Shown in pieces: positions 8,901 through 15,731 of a DNA stretch of 39,758 nt. The notes under the pieces are model-generated. The model was given only the letters and a program-made list of their open reading frames with translations. It did no database searches and was not told the origin of the DNA. The translations under genes and the position numbers were made by a program. The stretch comes from Bacillota bacterium (GTDB lineage: Bacteria > Bacillota > Clostridia > Acetivibrionales > JAFADI01): the NCBI GenBank assembly GCA_023424965.1, contig JAFADI010000147.1:1-39758 (forward strand). Direction: 5' to 3'. Position 1 is the first letter of the stretch. The number at the start of each line of letters is the position of its first letter.

Positions 8901-9020
8901 GTCGGGACTTTCCTGCCTGGGCAAAAGGTAATAGGCGTAGAGTCCGGCGATGGCAACAATTGCTGTCAGGAACAGCGTAACTTTTCTGTTTTTTATAACA
9001 CCTGCAATCAGCTTATTCAT
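5931..9020 (-). CDS. RND-family efflux transporter
   Basis: About 1029 residues, the usual length for an RND pump of the AcrB/MexB (HAE1-like) type: 12 membrane helices, two large extracytoplasmic loops, and driven by the proton gradient. The first helix follows MNKLIAGVIKNRKVTLFLTA, and the porter domain starts with LPRQESPDVSVPVAMV. The fourth helix has the double-aspartate proton relay (ALGILVDDSIVVCDN). The second half has VVKNGILLIDFINEAR. AAGGTG lies 6 bases before the ATG at 9020; a GTG nine bases upstream is an alternative start. The gene follows the adaptor gene almost directly, so the two are co-transcribed. RND pumps also occur in monoderm Clostridia, usually with unknown substrates. 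Confidence 0.95.
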   Translation of the reverse strand: MNKLIAGVIKNRKVTLFLTAIVAIAGLYAYYLLPRQESPDVSVPVAMVITPYPGASPGDVKDLVTQKIEEKLEELDGYDYSKGIAKESVSVVLIWFNSSTNYDKAMQDVRNAVADIQKDLPQGALASEVNTDMIESSGIIISLSGETYSYDQLDSFGEMFKDRLRDVSGISKVKVVGKIDKEVKVKVNVARLNELGLSMEELSKVLAAQNIQIPSGNLKYAGTRITVSIPGNYSSLEDIKNTIISVSKASGTVTKIRDIAEVSMEPEEGTQKFKENGRNAVLLTGYFETNKNIVIIGKDARKGIDEVKSKLPSGLMVNEVIYQPDTVSHATDEFMLHLLIGILLVIFVVFLSMGVRNALVVSTAIPLSILMAFTAMYIKGVPIHQISLSALIIALGILVDDSIVVCDNIQVRLDEGNSLQEAAHKGATRCTVPNFAATFCIMLAFSPLLFVPGAPGQFIYAIPWVIIVAVSASYLISMFVIPSMMAYFAGTEKKHQKKESVLRLFFRKALEIALKRKKTTVAGMFLLTVLVVGAFLPQLKFQFFPYLDKDSFYIEINSEKPGDIDATESLADRVEALLQKEPEVTDCTVSIGNGMPKFYITMAPPKPAEDYGQMIVKFDLKKTEKYKTSTEFASHIQALLNRNIPSGKCKVKLLEYAEPKDAKIILRLTGEDLTRLIRVSEALQGEIAKLPGTSDVRDNWNDGTLQMEVRLDEQKASNLGITKYDVQKEINLALYGYKASIYRKDGREYGIKVQGDMEEVSLLENFKIKSGITGNKIPLKEFATIGYGTRLDTLHTYRGEQAIDILADSLPGYDATRLENRIETEILSGVDTSGAKVSFAGEREDIKKNFTALGIMAVVAILAIYVVMMIQFGSFVQPLVILTTVPLSLIGSVMGLYGFNQPMSFTALLGIIALIGLVVKNGILLIDFINEARASGSSIDDACLEAVDKRFNAVILSATTIILALIPLAVSGSNLFSPMAIALMFGLTVATFLTMVVVPVIYSMIEARMEKRKRVSPASKNMNNGSIHL

Positions 9021-9030
9021 AAGATTCACC

Positions 9031-10131
9031 TTACTCCTCTACATTTACCGTGGAACCGTCGTTCAGGTTTTTCATACCGCTGACCGTCAGCAGTTCCCCT
9101 TCCATGACCCCTGTGACCAGCAGCTGATCGCCGCTTATTTTTTGAATCTCAACGGTCCTTTTAAAGGCCCGGTTGTCTTTAATGACATAGATATAATTCT
9201 CTCCGCCGGACAAAACGGAAGACATGGGAATCCAGATACCATTTTGAGTTCCCGCATCCACAGATACCTTTGCGATGGAACCCAACCGGAAGGTCTTTCC
9301 CGAAACGGATATCTCTCCCGTATAGGTGCGGGTCGTCTCGTCCGGAGCTTCAGAGACGTTTGTAACCGTACCCTCCGCCTTTTCTCCATCCACATCCACA
9401 ATGGCTTTTGAGCCTGTGCCGACTTTGGACAGTTCCTGCTGAGGTATGCCTACATTGACGACCTGGACGCCGCTGCGCACAATAACAACAGGCATATAGG
9501 CGCCTACCCGTTCGTTTTCATTAAAGACCTTTTCCACCACAAAGCCGTCCTGCTCTGCATATAGCACGGAATTCTCCAACAGGTCCGATTTGTAGTCGTA
9601 ATCCGTCCTGGCGGCGTCATATTGGGATTTTGCCTGGGAATACTCGGATTCCGAGACCGCCTTTTGCAACTGTACCTGTTCGTATTGGTTTTTTGATACC
9701 GAGCCTTTAACATACAAGTTGTTGACTTTTTCATACAGGCTGCTGACGTAGTTCAAAGAATCTTCCGCTTTCTTTATATTAAGCCCGGCGGTGTCCATGG
9801 TGGATTTTGCGGCAGAAACCTGGAACTGCAGGTCCTTCGCATCCAGTTCCGCCAGCCTGTCTCCTCTTTTCACCGGGTCTCCTTTTGCCACATGGATTTT
9901 TCTGATCTGGCCCGGCACCTTAAAGCTGTACTTTACAAGCTCCTTGGAGGCAACCGTGCCTATGTAGTTCAGTGTCACAGCTTTTCGGCTTTCTTCAAGC
10001 TTTTGCACCTTCACGGCCTTGGCCTGAATGCCGGCGTCCTGCACTTCTTCCGATTTTGTCGACGCTTTTGAGCACCCCGCCGTGGCCAGCGCAACAGCAA
10101 CGGCCAGAAATGCTGTAATAATTTTTTTCAT
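9031..10131 (-). CDS. RND efflux adaptor (membrane fusion protein), lipoprotein
   Basis: About 366 residues. The ATG at 10131 is preceded closely by GGTGGAG. An upstream in-frame start at 10149 would run through the ribosome binding site and is rejected. The signal peptide ends in a lipobox (ALATAGC), so the protein is membrane-anchored. Its order is the standard one for HlyD/AcrA adaptors: a half lipoyl motif (VPGQIRKIHVAKGDPVKRGD and LAELDAKDL), a coiled-coil hairpin (~95-180), a second lipoyl half (LYAEQDGFVVEKVFNENERV), a beta-barrel (VNVGIPQQELSKVGTGSKA), and a membrane-proximal domain. It couples the RND pump to the outside. It is located directly upstream of the pump gene and downstream of tetR. 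Confidence 0.93.
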   Translation of the reverse strand: MKKIITAFLAVAVALATAGCSKASTKSEEVQDAGIQAKAVKVQKLEESRKAVTLNYIGTVASKELVKYSFKVPGQIRKIHVAKGDPVKRGDRLAELDAKDLQFQVSAAKSTMDTAGLNIKKAEDSLNYVSSLYEKVNNLYVKGSVSKNQYEQVQLQKAVSESEYSQAKSQYDAARTDYDYKSDLLENSVLYAEQDGFVVEKVFNENERVGAYMPVVIVRSGVQVVNVGIPQQELSKVGTGSKAIVDVDGEKAEGTVTNVSEAPDETTRTYTGEISVSGKTFRLGSIAKVSVDAGTQNGIWIPMSSVLSGGENYIYVIKDNRAFKRTVEIQKISGDQLLVTGVMEGELLTVSGMKNLNDGSTVNVEE

Positions 10132-10184
10132 ATGCTCCACCCTCTCCAAACAATTCTTTTGCCTTTTTATAAATTTATTCCTTT

Positions 10185-10206
10185 AATAAATAAATATTCA
10201 TTCATT
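10185..10206. promoter_or_regulatory. Candidate TetR operator before the efflux operon
   Basis: A 22-base imperfect palindrome, AATAAATAAA-TATTCATTCATT, lies between the end of tetR and the adaptor gene. It matches the core of the palindrome upstream of tetR (10901-10922) at 19 of 22 positions. Sharing one motif at both places suggests that the neighbouring TetR protein controls both the pump and itself. Confidence 0.6.
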
Positions 10207-10221
10207 AATATTATAAAAAAA

Positions 10222-10806
10222 TTATTTAAACGAATTCAGGCAGATTTCTGTGATCCTCTCCGCGTCCTCCCGGGTGAATTTCTTGTTATTATCCATTTCC
10301 AGTGAAATGGAGATATACCGGAAAGGCAGAGTGAACGCAACGATGACCACTTCCATCGGCGTGACCTTTGGATTGATTTCGCCTGTTTTGACTCCCAGCC
10401 GAATGATTTTCTCCGCCAGTTCCCTTACCATTTTAAATTTGTCGGATTTTTCCCTTGAGGGAACTTTGACGTCCATGACGACGGCGGCAACAAACTTGGC
10501 CAGGATCGGGTCTTCGTTTGCCTGCATGAAAAGCTTGTAGATAAATTTATATCCCGCTTCCGCCGCGGTCAGGGAGGTATCGATGTCCTTTTCAAAGGCG
10601 TCGATGAAGTTTTTGATTTCCAAATCCACCAGTTCGCGGACCAGTTCTTCCTTGCTTTTGTAGTACCGGTACAGATACCCCGGTGATACGCCGGCTTTTT
10701 CACTTACCGTGGCAATGGACATGCTGCCGTAGCCATGCTCGATCAGCAGCTCCATCACCGCTTTTTTGATATTCTCTATTTTTTGGGGTTCAGCAATCCG
10801 TGCCAT
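10222..10806 (-). CDS. TetR/AcrR-family transcriptional regulator
   Basis: A 194-residue repressor-type regulator. GAGGAG precedes the ATG. The N-terminal helix-turn-helix (residues ~8-55) reads MELLIEHGYGSMSIATVSEK followed by AGVSPGYLYRYYKSKEEL, the classic TetR signature. The C-terminal two thirds is a helical ligand-binding and dimer domain with no recognisable ligand signature. It is the first gene of the efflux locus. Its promoter lies inside a 24-bp-arm palindrome, and a related site lies in front of the adaptor gene. The likely role is a drug- or metabolite-responsive repressor of the pump and of itself. Confidence 0.93.
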   Translation of the reverse strand: MARIAEPQKIENIKKAVMELLIEHGYGSMSIATVSEKAGVSPGYLYRYYKSKEELVRELVDLEIKNFIDAFEKDIDTSLTAAEAGYKFIYKLFMQANEDPILAKFVAAVVMDVKVPSREKSDKFKMVRELAEKIIRLGVKTGEINPKVTPMEVVIVAFTLPFRYISISLEMDNNKKFTREDAERITEICLNSFK

Positions 10807-10832
10807 GAAGTTCTCCTCAAATAAGGCCTCGG

Positions 10833-10863
10833 CCCGCTAGCGCAATCAAAGATTGTAAGCGGG
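10833..10863 (-). promoter_or_regulatory. 5'-UTR hairpin of tetR
   Basis: CCCGCT...AGCGGG (10833-10838 and 10858-10863), with an inner CAATC/GATTG helix and a three-base loop, forms a stable hairpin in the transcribed leader, 27-57 bases upstream of the tetR start. There is no T-tract, so it is not a simple terminator. It may affect translation or mRNA stability. Confidence 0.45.
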
Positions 10864-10886
10864 TCCCGGGAATCTTGTTGTTTCAC

Positions 10887-10936
10887 AATAAAATAGGATT
10901 AATAAATAAACATTTATTTATTAATCCTATTTTATT
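10887..10936. promoter_or_regulatory. Perfect 24-bp inverted repeat overlapping the tetR -10 box (operator)
   Basis: Bases 10887-10910 and 10913-10936 are perfect inverted repeats with only the bases CA between them. The inner 22 bases (10901-10922) contain the motif also found before the adaptor gene. On the minus strand the -10 box TAAAAT (10929-10934) lies inside the arm. A repressor bound here would block transcription of tetR. Confidence 0.75.
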
Positions 10937-10957
10937 TTTATATTTTCTTTGTGTCAA
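10929..10957 (-). promoter_or_regulatory. Promoter of tetR
   Basis: TTGACA (10952-10957), a 17-base spacer and TAAAAT (10929-10934) on the minus strand form a strong vegetative promoter upstream of tetR, overlapped by the palindromic operator. Confidence 0.7.
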
Positions 10958-11001
10958 TGATTTTTTGTCAATTTATAATATTTTGATGATTGAATCATCT
11001 C

Positions 11002-11361
11002 TCACTCCCCCAATAGATCCTTTTGTGCTTTTTTACTGAGAGATTCAAAAATCAGACGGTAAGACTGGTCCACCATGTTCTTCAAAACCTCGTCCGGAAC
11101 ATCCCCGTCCAGGTACAGCGAATTCCAATGCTCCTTATTCATATAATACCCGGGCACGATGTTTTTGTATTGCTGCCTTAACAGCTCACCGTATGCTGGG
11201 GGAAGCTTCAATGTAATAATTGCTTTTCCTTCCTTATCCCCTCCCTGCAGTGCAAGCATTTTGCCGCCCAGCATGTATCTGGTTGCATTCCATTCCACCT
11301 TAAACTCTTTCTCCACACATTTTTTTGAAAGGCAATATTCGTCCAGCCATGGATATTTCAT
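11002..11361 (-). CDS. MmcQ/YjbR-family DNA-binding-fold protein
   Basis: About 119 residues. GAGGAGGGG lies before the ATG at 11361; an upstream alternative start has no better site. The sequence MKYPWLDEYCLSKKCVEKEF with VEWNATRYMLGGKMLAL, LKLPPAYGELLRQQY and PGYYMNKEHWNSLYLDGDVP follows the MmcQ/YjbR (CyaY-like fold) pattern: substrate-like lysines, a GK-M motif, and a conserved MNKxHW. The family is widespread. A double-wing DNA-binding fold has been reported for members, but no pathway is known. It is an isolated small gene between the efflux locus and a methyltransferase. Confidence 0.85.
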   Translation of the reverse strand: MKYPWLDEYCLSKKCVEKEFKVEWNATRYMLGGKMLALQGGDKEGKAIITLKLPPAYGELLRQQYKNIVPGYYMNKEHWNSLYLDGDVPDEVLKNMVDQSYRLIFESLSKKAQKDLLGE

Positions 11362-11431
11362 TCTACCCCTCCTCAATGATCCGGCATACTATCTATCATA
11401 CCGCGCAAAACACGACAGCTGTATGGCCTGA

Positions 11432-12187
11432 CTATATTTCTCCCGCATAGCTATGGGTATTTTGGGGCAATACCAGTCTGCCATTGTTGCTGTATCTGTT
11501 GAATAGCTCGGTCAATCCGTCAATGAAAGCCTGGTAGTTTCCCTCACCCGGCAATGGAGCATAAGAGGCCGACAGACTGCTTCCAATATAACTTTCGAGC
11601 GAAAGCATCCTGTCATTTTTGAATACCCGGTATTCACAACAGCCCTTCTTGAAGAAATCACTGTATGCATCCGGTTTGATGTCACTGCCGCCCGAAAAGC
11701 CGTTAAATCCAGGGCAGACTCTCCTGCAAAGCGCATCGTTCTCCTTTACCACAGCACTTTCCGGATTTCTGCTGTTCCAGACAAGCACAACCCTGCCCTG
11801 TGGTTTTAGTATCCGCTGAAATTCAATTTTGGTTTTCTCCCTGTCAAACCAATGAAAGGCCTGGGCCACCGTAATAAAATCCATGGACTTGTCCGGCAGA
11901 TTTGTATCCTCGGCGCTTCCGTCAACGGCAGTAAAGTTCTCCAGACCTTTGCAGTATTCTTCGCAGGCGGCACGCATCCTGGCGTTGGGTTCAACGGCAT
12001 AAACGCTTTTGACTTTACCTGCAAGCAGTTTTGTCAAAAGGCCTGTCCCGGCGCCAACATCCGCAACGGCGGAATTTTTATTTATCCCCACATCTTTTAC
12101 GAGATACTCGATAAACGCTTGAGGATAGGAGGGCCGATATTTTACATAGTCTGCAACCTTGTTTGTGAATTTCTGCCTATTGTCCAT
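11432..12187 (-). CDS. Class I SAM-dependent methyltransferase
   Basis: About 251 residues. The start is ATG 12187 with AGAGGG 8 bases upstream. It begins FTNKVADYVKYRPSYPQAFI, typical of a UbiE/YcgJ-like methyltransferase subgroup. Motif I is VADVGAGTGLLTKLL, followed by the acidic residue ending the second strand (YAVEPNARM) and by MDFITVAQAFHWFDREK, as in Methyltransf_11/25 proteins. It binds S-adenosylmethionine and methylates an unknown small molecule. No neighbouring gene points to the substrate. Confidence 0.9.
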   Translation of the reverse strand: MDNRQKFTNKVADYVKYRPSYPQAFIEYLVKDVGINKNSAVADVGAGTGLLTKLLAGKVKSVYAVEPNARMRAACEEYCKGLENFTAVDGSAEDTNLPDKSMDFITVAQAFHWFDREKTKIEFQRILKPQGRVVLVWNSRNPESAVVKENDALCRRVCPGFNGFSGGSDIKPDAYSDFFKKGCCEYRVFKNDRMLSLESYIGSSLSASYAPLPGEGNYQAFIDGLTELFNRYSNNGRLVLPQNTHSYAGEI

Positions 12188-12209
12188 TGGCTGTCCCTCT
12201 GTTTCTGCA

Positions 12210-13040
12210 TCATTTCCCAATGGTTATAATGGTAAGCCCATCCAGGTATTTATCGATGCTGAAATATCTGTTATCAACGTTGGTTCGATATGTAGCAACA
12301 GGAATGGAAGGGTCGGAGACGCTACTTTTACTGCTGAGAAGGCTAAGTAGCTCCTTATACAGTTCTCCATATTCTTTGGGATAAAATTGTTTCAATACAG
12401 GCTCTAAACTGCTGACGGACGAAATATCATATTTGAATAGTGTTATGAGGTACCCTTCTCCTTTATTATCAATGGCAAATGTCCAGTTGGCATCGTCGAC
12501 TCCTGATTTGCTGCTGTCGCCGTGTGCCAATACCCCATCCTCACGCAGAAATGTTCCAGGAATGTTTTCTATGATGGATTTATATTCAGGATATAAATAT
12601 GTTGCACTTGAGCGAGTACGAATTTCAACGCCGCCGGACGACGCATTCCAACCTACAGTTGCACCTAAGGCCTCTGCAATAAATCTTACCGGCACGAAAG
12701 TCCTGGAATCCTTTATAATTGCTTTCGTATCCATTGCCTTTGCACTTCCGTTAACAATTATGTTTTTACCCCCAATTTTGATATTAACGGCTGTAGCATC
12801 TTTATTTATATTTACTTCCTGGGTAGAGTTATTCCAGCTAACGCCCGCTCCTAAAGCTTCGGATATAAACTTTATCGGAACCAGAGTTCTTCCATTTTCA
12901 TCAATAAAAGGTTTGACATCGGGAAAATCAATATTCTTACCGTTAATGCTCACCCTTATGTCATTTGAGGCAAAGGAGAAAACACAATATGAACAAATTA
13001 AGATGATTGCCAATGCAAAGCTAAAAAATATCTTCTTCAT
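12210..13040 (-). CDS. Exported protein with two copper-amine-oxidase-type (stalk) domains
   Basis: About 276 residues. The start ATG 13040 follows GGAGGG; an upstream in-frame extension overlaps the DinB-like gene and is rejected. A signal peptide (KKIFFSFALAIILICSYCVF) leads to two tandem copies of the Cu_amine_oxidN1/stalk domain: VSINGKNIDFPDVKPFIDEN with TLVPIKFISEALGAGVSWN, and IKIGGKNIIVNGSA with TFVPVRFIAEALGATVGWN. Despite the family name no copper ligands are expected, and these domains are common on exported clostridial proteins. The C-terminal ~130 residues are not recognised. It ends 22 bases before the methyltransferase start. Confidence 0.88.
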   Translation of the reverse strand: MKKIFFSFALAIILICSYCVFSFASNDIRVSINGKNIDFPDVKPFIDENGRTLVPIKFISEALGAGVSWNNSTQEVNINKDATAVNIKIGGKNIIVNGSAKAMDTKAIIKDSRTFVPVRFIAEALGATVGWNASSGGVEIRTRSSATYLYPEYKSIIENIPGTFLREDGVLAHGDSSKSGVDDANWTFAIDNKGEGYLITLFKYDISSVSSLEPVLKQFYPKEYGELYKELLSLLSSKSSVSDPSIPVATYRTNVDNRYFSIDKYLDGLTIITIGK

Positions 13041-13062
13041 GCAGCCCTCCGGAAAGTATAAT

Positions 13063-13542
13063 TCAACTGAAGTATTCGTCCCTGGTAAGCCAGAGCTCCT
13101 CGATACGCCACATATGCCAGTATTCATGGAAAACCATATGGTTCAGGATGATAGGAATGCTGTATTTCACGTATTCTCCGTGCTGGGCTTCTTTTGCCAG
13201 ATCGGATTCTGTCAGCTCTTCAACAAGCAGCAGTTGTTTTTTCCGCATCTCCTTATAATGCAGGAATGCCTTTTCTACAGACGGATAAGAGATTTCCTCC
13301 AGATCCTTCTTTTCCGGAAAATAAGGAGTAATCACCGGGTTTTTCTCATCTCTTATTTTGCCGATCCTTTGATACAGCATTTCCTGGACATCGGCAATGT
13401 GATACAGGTGTTCCCTTATTGTCCACGCGGTCTCACTTCTCTTCCTGTCAAGCAGGTCTTCCGGAATGCCCTTGAAATACGCTTCAATTGTCTCCGGCAG
13501 GTACTGGAGCGTTTTTAAAAGGCTCTCTGCAACAATACCCAT
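13063..13542 (-). CDS. DinB-like metal-dependent protein
   Basis: A 159-residue four-helix-bundle protein of the DinB/YfiT superfamily. GGAGGGG lies before the ATG. The candidate metal-binding histidines are visible: H45/H48 in REHLYHIADVQE, and H139 and H143 in HMVFHEYWHMWRIEEL. Family members bind a divalent metal and include thiol-transferases of several low-molecular-weight thiols. The particular reaction is unknown. The next gene begins only 22 bases downstream, so the two are probably co-transcribed. Confidence 0.85.
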   Translation of the reverse strand: MGIVAESLLKTLQYLPETIEAYFKGIPEDLLDRKRSETAWTIREHLYHIADVQEMLYQRIGKIRDEKNPVITPYFPEKKDLEEISYPSVEKAFLHYKEMRKKQLLLVEELTESDLAKEAQHGEYVKYSIPIILNHMVFHEYWHMWRIEELWLTRDEYFS

Positions 13543-13591
13543 AATTCTTCCCCTCCATTACACGATGGTGCTAATTTAAAATGCAGCTTCA

Positions 13592-14890
13592 CTAGGTCCT
13601 GCATACCTTTACCTTCGATACTCTTTTTTCTTCCACTTCCTCGATTTTAAACAGCAGGCCGTTGAATTCAACGGTGGGATTGTCCTTTTTATCCGGGATT
13701 CTTCCCAACTGGCCCACCAGGAAACCGCTCAAGGTGTCATATTCATCCACCGGCAGCTCTGCCTCCAGGTATTCTTTTACCACATCCAGGCTTGTAGAAC
13801 CGTTGATGATAAATGTATTTTCATCGATTTTGTCAATTTCTTTTTCTTCCTCATCGTATTCGTCAAAAATATTTCCCATAATTTCTTCCACAAGGTCCTC
13901 CATGGTGGCAATCCCCGCCGTTCCTCCATATTCGTCGATAATGACGGCCATGTGGGTCTTATTTCTTTGAAGTTCCTTAAACAATTCGTCTGTCTTCTTG
14001 GATGCAGGAACGAAATAAGGCTGCCGGATAATTTCCTTTAAGGAGAATGCCTCTTTGGGTGCATCTGTCAACGCATACTCGATGAGGTCTTTGGAATGCA
14101 ATATACCGATGATATTGTCGATATTCTCTTCAAACACCGGAACTCTGGAGTATTTTTCCGCATTTATGAAGGTGATGACGCCATCCAGGTCTTCTTCCAC
14201 TGGAAGTGCTACAATTTCCGTCCTGTGGGTCATGATATCGGAAACGGTTTTGTTGTTGAATTCAAAAATGTTATTGATCATCAGTTTTTCCGTTTCGTGA
14301 ATGGTTCCTTTTTCCTCCCCTACATCCACCATCATGCGGATTTCTTCCTCCGTGACCTTTTCATCCTCTTCATTGGGGTCTACGCCAAGCAGCCGGACGA
14401 AAAAGTTTGTTGATAGGGTAAGGAGCTTTACGAAGGGGCCGGTCACCATGGACAAAAAGCTTAGGGGTTGCACAGCCACCATAGAGATGGCCTCCGATTT
14501 CTTCATGGCCAGCCTTTTGGGGACAAGCTCGCCCAGGACCAGGTTAAAGTAAGACAATACCAGGGTTATGATAATTACCGATATATTTTTAAGCCATTCT
14601 TGAGGAATTGGGACCCCCGTCAGTTTTAAAAGGTCCACAAGCCTTCCGGAAAAGCTTTCCGCTGCAAAAGCACTGGCGAGAAAACCACCAAGGGTGATGC
14701 CGATCTGAATGGTGGCAAGAAACCTGCTGGGCTCACTCAAAAGCTTTTGAAGCAATTTGGCTTTTTTATTTCCCTGTTCCGCCATCAGTCTGATTTTATT
14801 GTCATTTAACGAAATCAACGCAATTTCCGAAGCAGCAAAAAAAGCATTTAATACAATGAGCACCGCTAAAAATAAAATTTCACCGATCAT
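13592..14890 (-). CDS. CNNM/HlyC-CorC family membrane protein (hemolysin-family transporter)
   Basis: About 432 residues. GGAGG lies 6 bases before the ATG at 14890; the ATG two codons earlier abuts the GGAGG. Order: an N-terminal DUF21/CNNM domain with four hydrophobic segments (LFLAVLIVLNAFFAASEIAL, the IQIGITLGGFLASAFAAE part, and ISVIIITLVLSYFNLVLGEL followed by VPKRLAMKKSE), a CBS pair (~205-330; VSDIMTHRTEIVALPVEEDL, THMAVIIDEYGGTAGIATME), an acidic EEIMGNIFDEYDEEEKEID, and a C-terminal CorC_HlyC domain. Members are linked to magnesium or cobalt efflux and are unrelated to true hemolysins. The ~335-base upstream region holds a promoter and a possible short leader frame. Confidence 0.93.
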   Translation of the reverse strand: MIGEILFLAVLIVLNAFFAASEIALISLNDNKIRLMAEQGNKKAKLLQKLLSEPSRFLATIQIGITLGGFLASAFAAESFSGRLVDLLKLTGVPIPQEWLKNISVIIITLVLSYFNLVLGELVPKRLAMKKSEAISMVAVQPLSFLSMVTGPFVKLLTLSTNFFVRLLGVDPNEEDEKVTEEEIRMMVDVGEEKGTIHETEKLMINNIFEFNNKTVSDIMTHRTEIVALPVEEDLDGVITFINAEKYSRVPVFEENIDNIIGILHSKDLIEYALTDAPKEAFSLKEIIRQPYFVPASKKTDELFKELQRNKTHMAVIIDEYGGTAGIATMEDLVEEIMGNIFDEYDEEEKEIDKIDENTFIINGSTSLDVVKEYLEAELPVDEYDTLSGFLVGQLGRIPDKKDNPTVEFNGLLFKIEEVEEKRVSKVKVCRT

Positions 14891-14985
14891 TTCCATCCTC
14901 CGCTGTAAAATTTCAGAAAAATTAAAAAAGGCATAACAAACACACCGGACAGGGGTCTATTAAGGCCTTATATAATAGCTTATTT

Positions 14986-15039
14986 TTAGCAGCTGTACCC
15001 AATGTATCTTACTTCTTCGTCTATCCGCAGGATTATCAT
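14986..15039 (-). CDS. Possible short leader peptide ahead of the CNNM gene
   Basis: Upstream of the CNNM gene, GAGGGGGTGATAGGAGG on the minus strand is followed by two ATG codons in different frames. One (15039) encodes a 17-residue peptide, MIILRIDEEVRYIGYSC. The other (15043) encodes 27 residues beginning MDDNPADRRRSK. Both end well before the CNNM start. The strong ribosome binding site and a promoter placed just upstream suggest translation of a short leader, but neither peptide is recognised. The rest of 14891-15226 shows no other gene. Confidence 0.3.
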   Translation of the reverse strand: MIILRIDEEVRYIGYSC

Positions 15040-15078
15040 CCATCCTCCTATCACCCCCTCAAATAATTTTATGATTTC

Positions 15079-15107
15079 AATTTACTATAAAGGACTCTGA
15101 CTGTCAA
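15079..15107 (-). promoter_or_regulatory. Promoter upstream of the CNNM gene
   Basis: TTGACA (15102-15107) and TAAATT (15079-15084) are spaced 17 bases apart on the minus strand. They would give a leader of roughly 180 bases before the CNNM gene. Confidence 0.55.
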
Positions 15108-15226
15108 CAATAGAAAAACTTTATTTTTGCAGAAACACAATGACAGCGGTTCTATATACCCGGGGCAGGTATAAGGTTGCTGCCATTGCGCTGGTTTTCT
15201 TTTAGCATATATCATAGCTGCGGATT

Positions 15227-15637
15227 TTATTCCAGGACGGTATATAGGGATGCATCCTCCTTTGCTATTCTTTCCTCAAGAATTTCAATGATTTCACGGG
15301 TTTCTTTCATGAAGCCCGGAAGGTTGCCGGAGATTTTCATTTTTGTATTGAACCGGTCTTTGTATTCCATGAAAGCTTTGCTTATATACCCCATTTCATC
15401 GATATAGGTCCGGGCAATATTTTTTAGTTCCAGGTGCTCACTTTGGAGCAATTGGGGATACATATACTGGTCTTCGGTATTGAGATGGACTTTCAATTTT
15501 CCGGCCAGCAGGCTGATTTTACGTGCAATATCCGAGGCCTCCTGCGCCACATTGTCCCTGCCGATGCTCTGCTTCAAATCTCCAAGCATTTCGCCGATTT
15601 CCTTGTGCTGCCTTTTTAAAGTGGGTAAATTGATCAT
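15227..15637 (-). CDS. Hemerythrin-domain protein
   Basis: About 136 residues. The ATG at 15637 has GGGAG 8 bases upstream; an upstream GTG would overlap that site. It is a single four-helix hemerythrin-like domain. LKRQHKEIGEMLGDL gives the first histidine, and KLKVHLNTEDQYMYPQLL gives the next His with the Glu three to four residues on, followed by EHLELKNIARTYIDEMGYI. Later histidine ligands of a canonical di-iron centre are not evident (EERIAKEDASLYTVLE holds Glu and Asp instead), so the centre may be altered. It is the last gene of the flavodiiron - RIC group, separated from RIC by ~95 bases. It probably binds O2, NO or iron. Confidence 0.82.
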   Translation of the reverse strand: MINLPTLKRQHKEIGEMLGDLKQSIGRDNVAQEASDIARKISLLAGKLKVHLNTEDQYMYPQLLQSEHLELKNIARTYIDEMGYISKAFMEYKDRFNTKMKISGNLPGFMKETREIIEILEERIAKEDASLYTVLE

Positions 15638-15731
15638 ATGTTTCACTCCCGTCGGTTCATCTGATGCTTATATTTTATTGGACTTGTATAATTATGCCTG
15701 TAATGTCCGACACAAAAATCCTTGATATAAA

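Noticed and set aside
10887..10936. Reading the 24-bp inverted repeat as a plain terminator
   Set aside because: It contains the tetR -10 box and shares its core with the site before the adaptor gene. A weak additional terminator role remains possible.
13041..13127. N-terminal extension of the stalk-domain protein into the DinB-like gene
   Set aside because: The start at 13040 has GGAGGG and a signal peptide right after it. The extension is the DinB-like gene's C-terminus read in another frame.
12433..13518. 361-codon plus-strand frame across the stalk-domain and DinB-like genes
   Set aside because: It overlaps two well-supported minus-strand genes, has no ribosome binding site and no recognisable domain.
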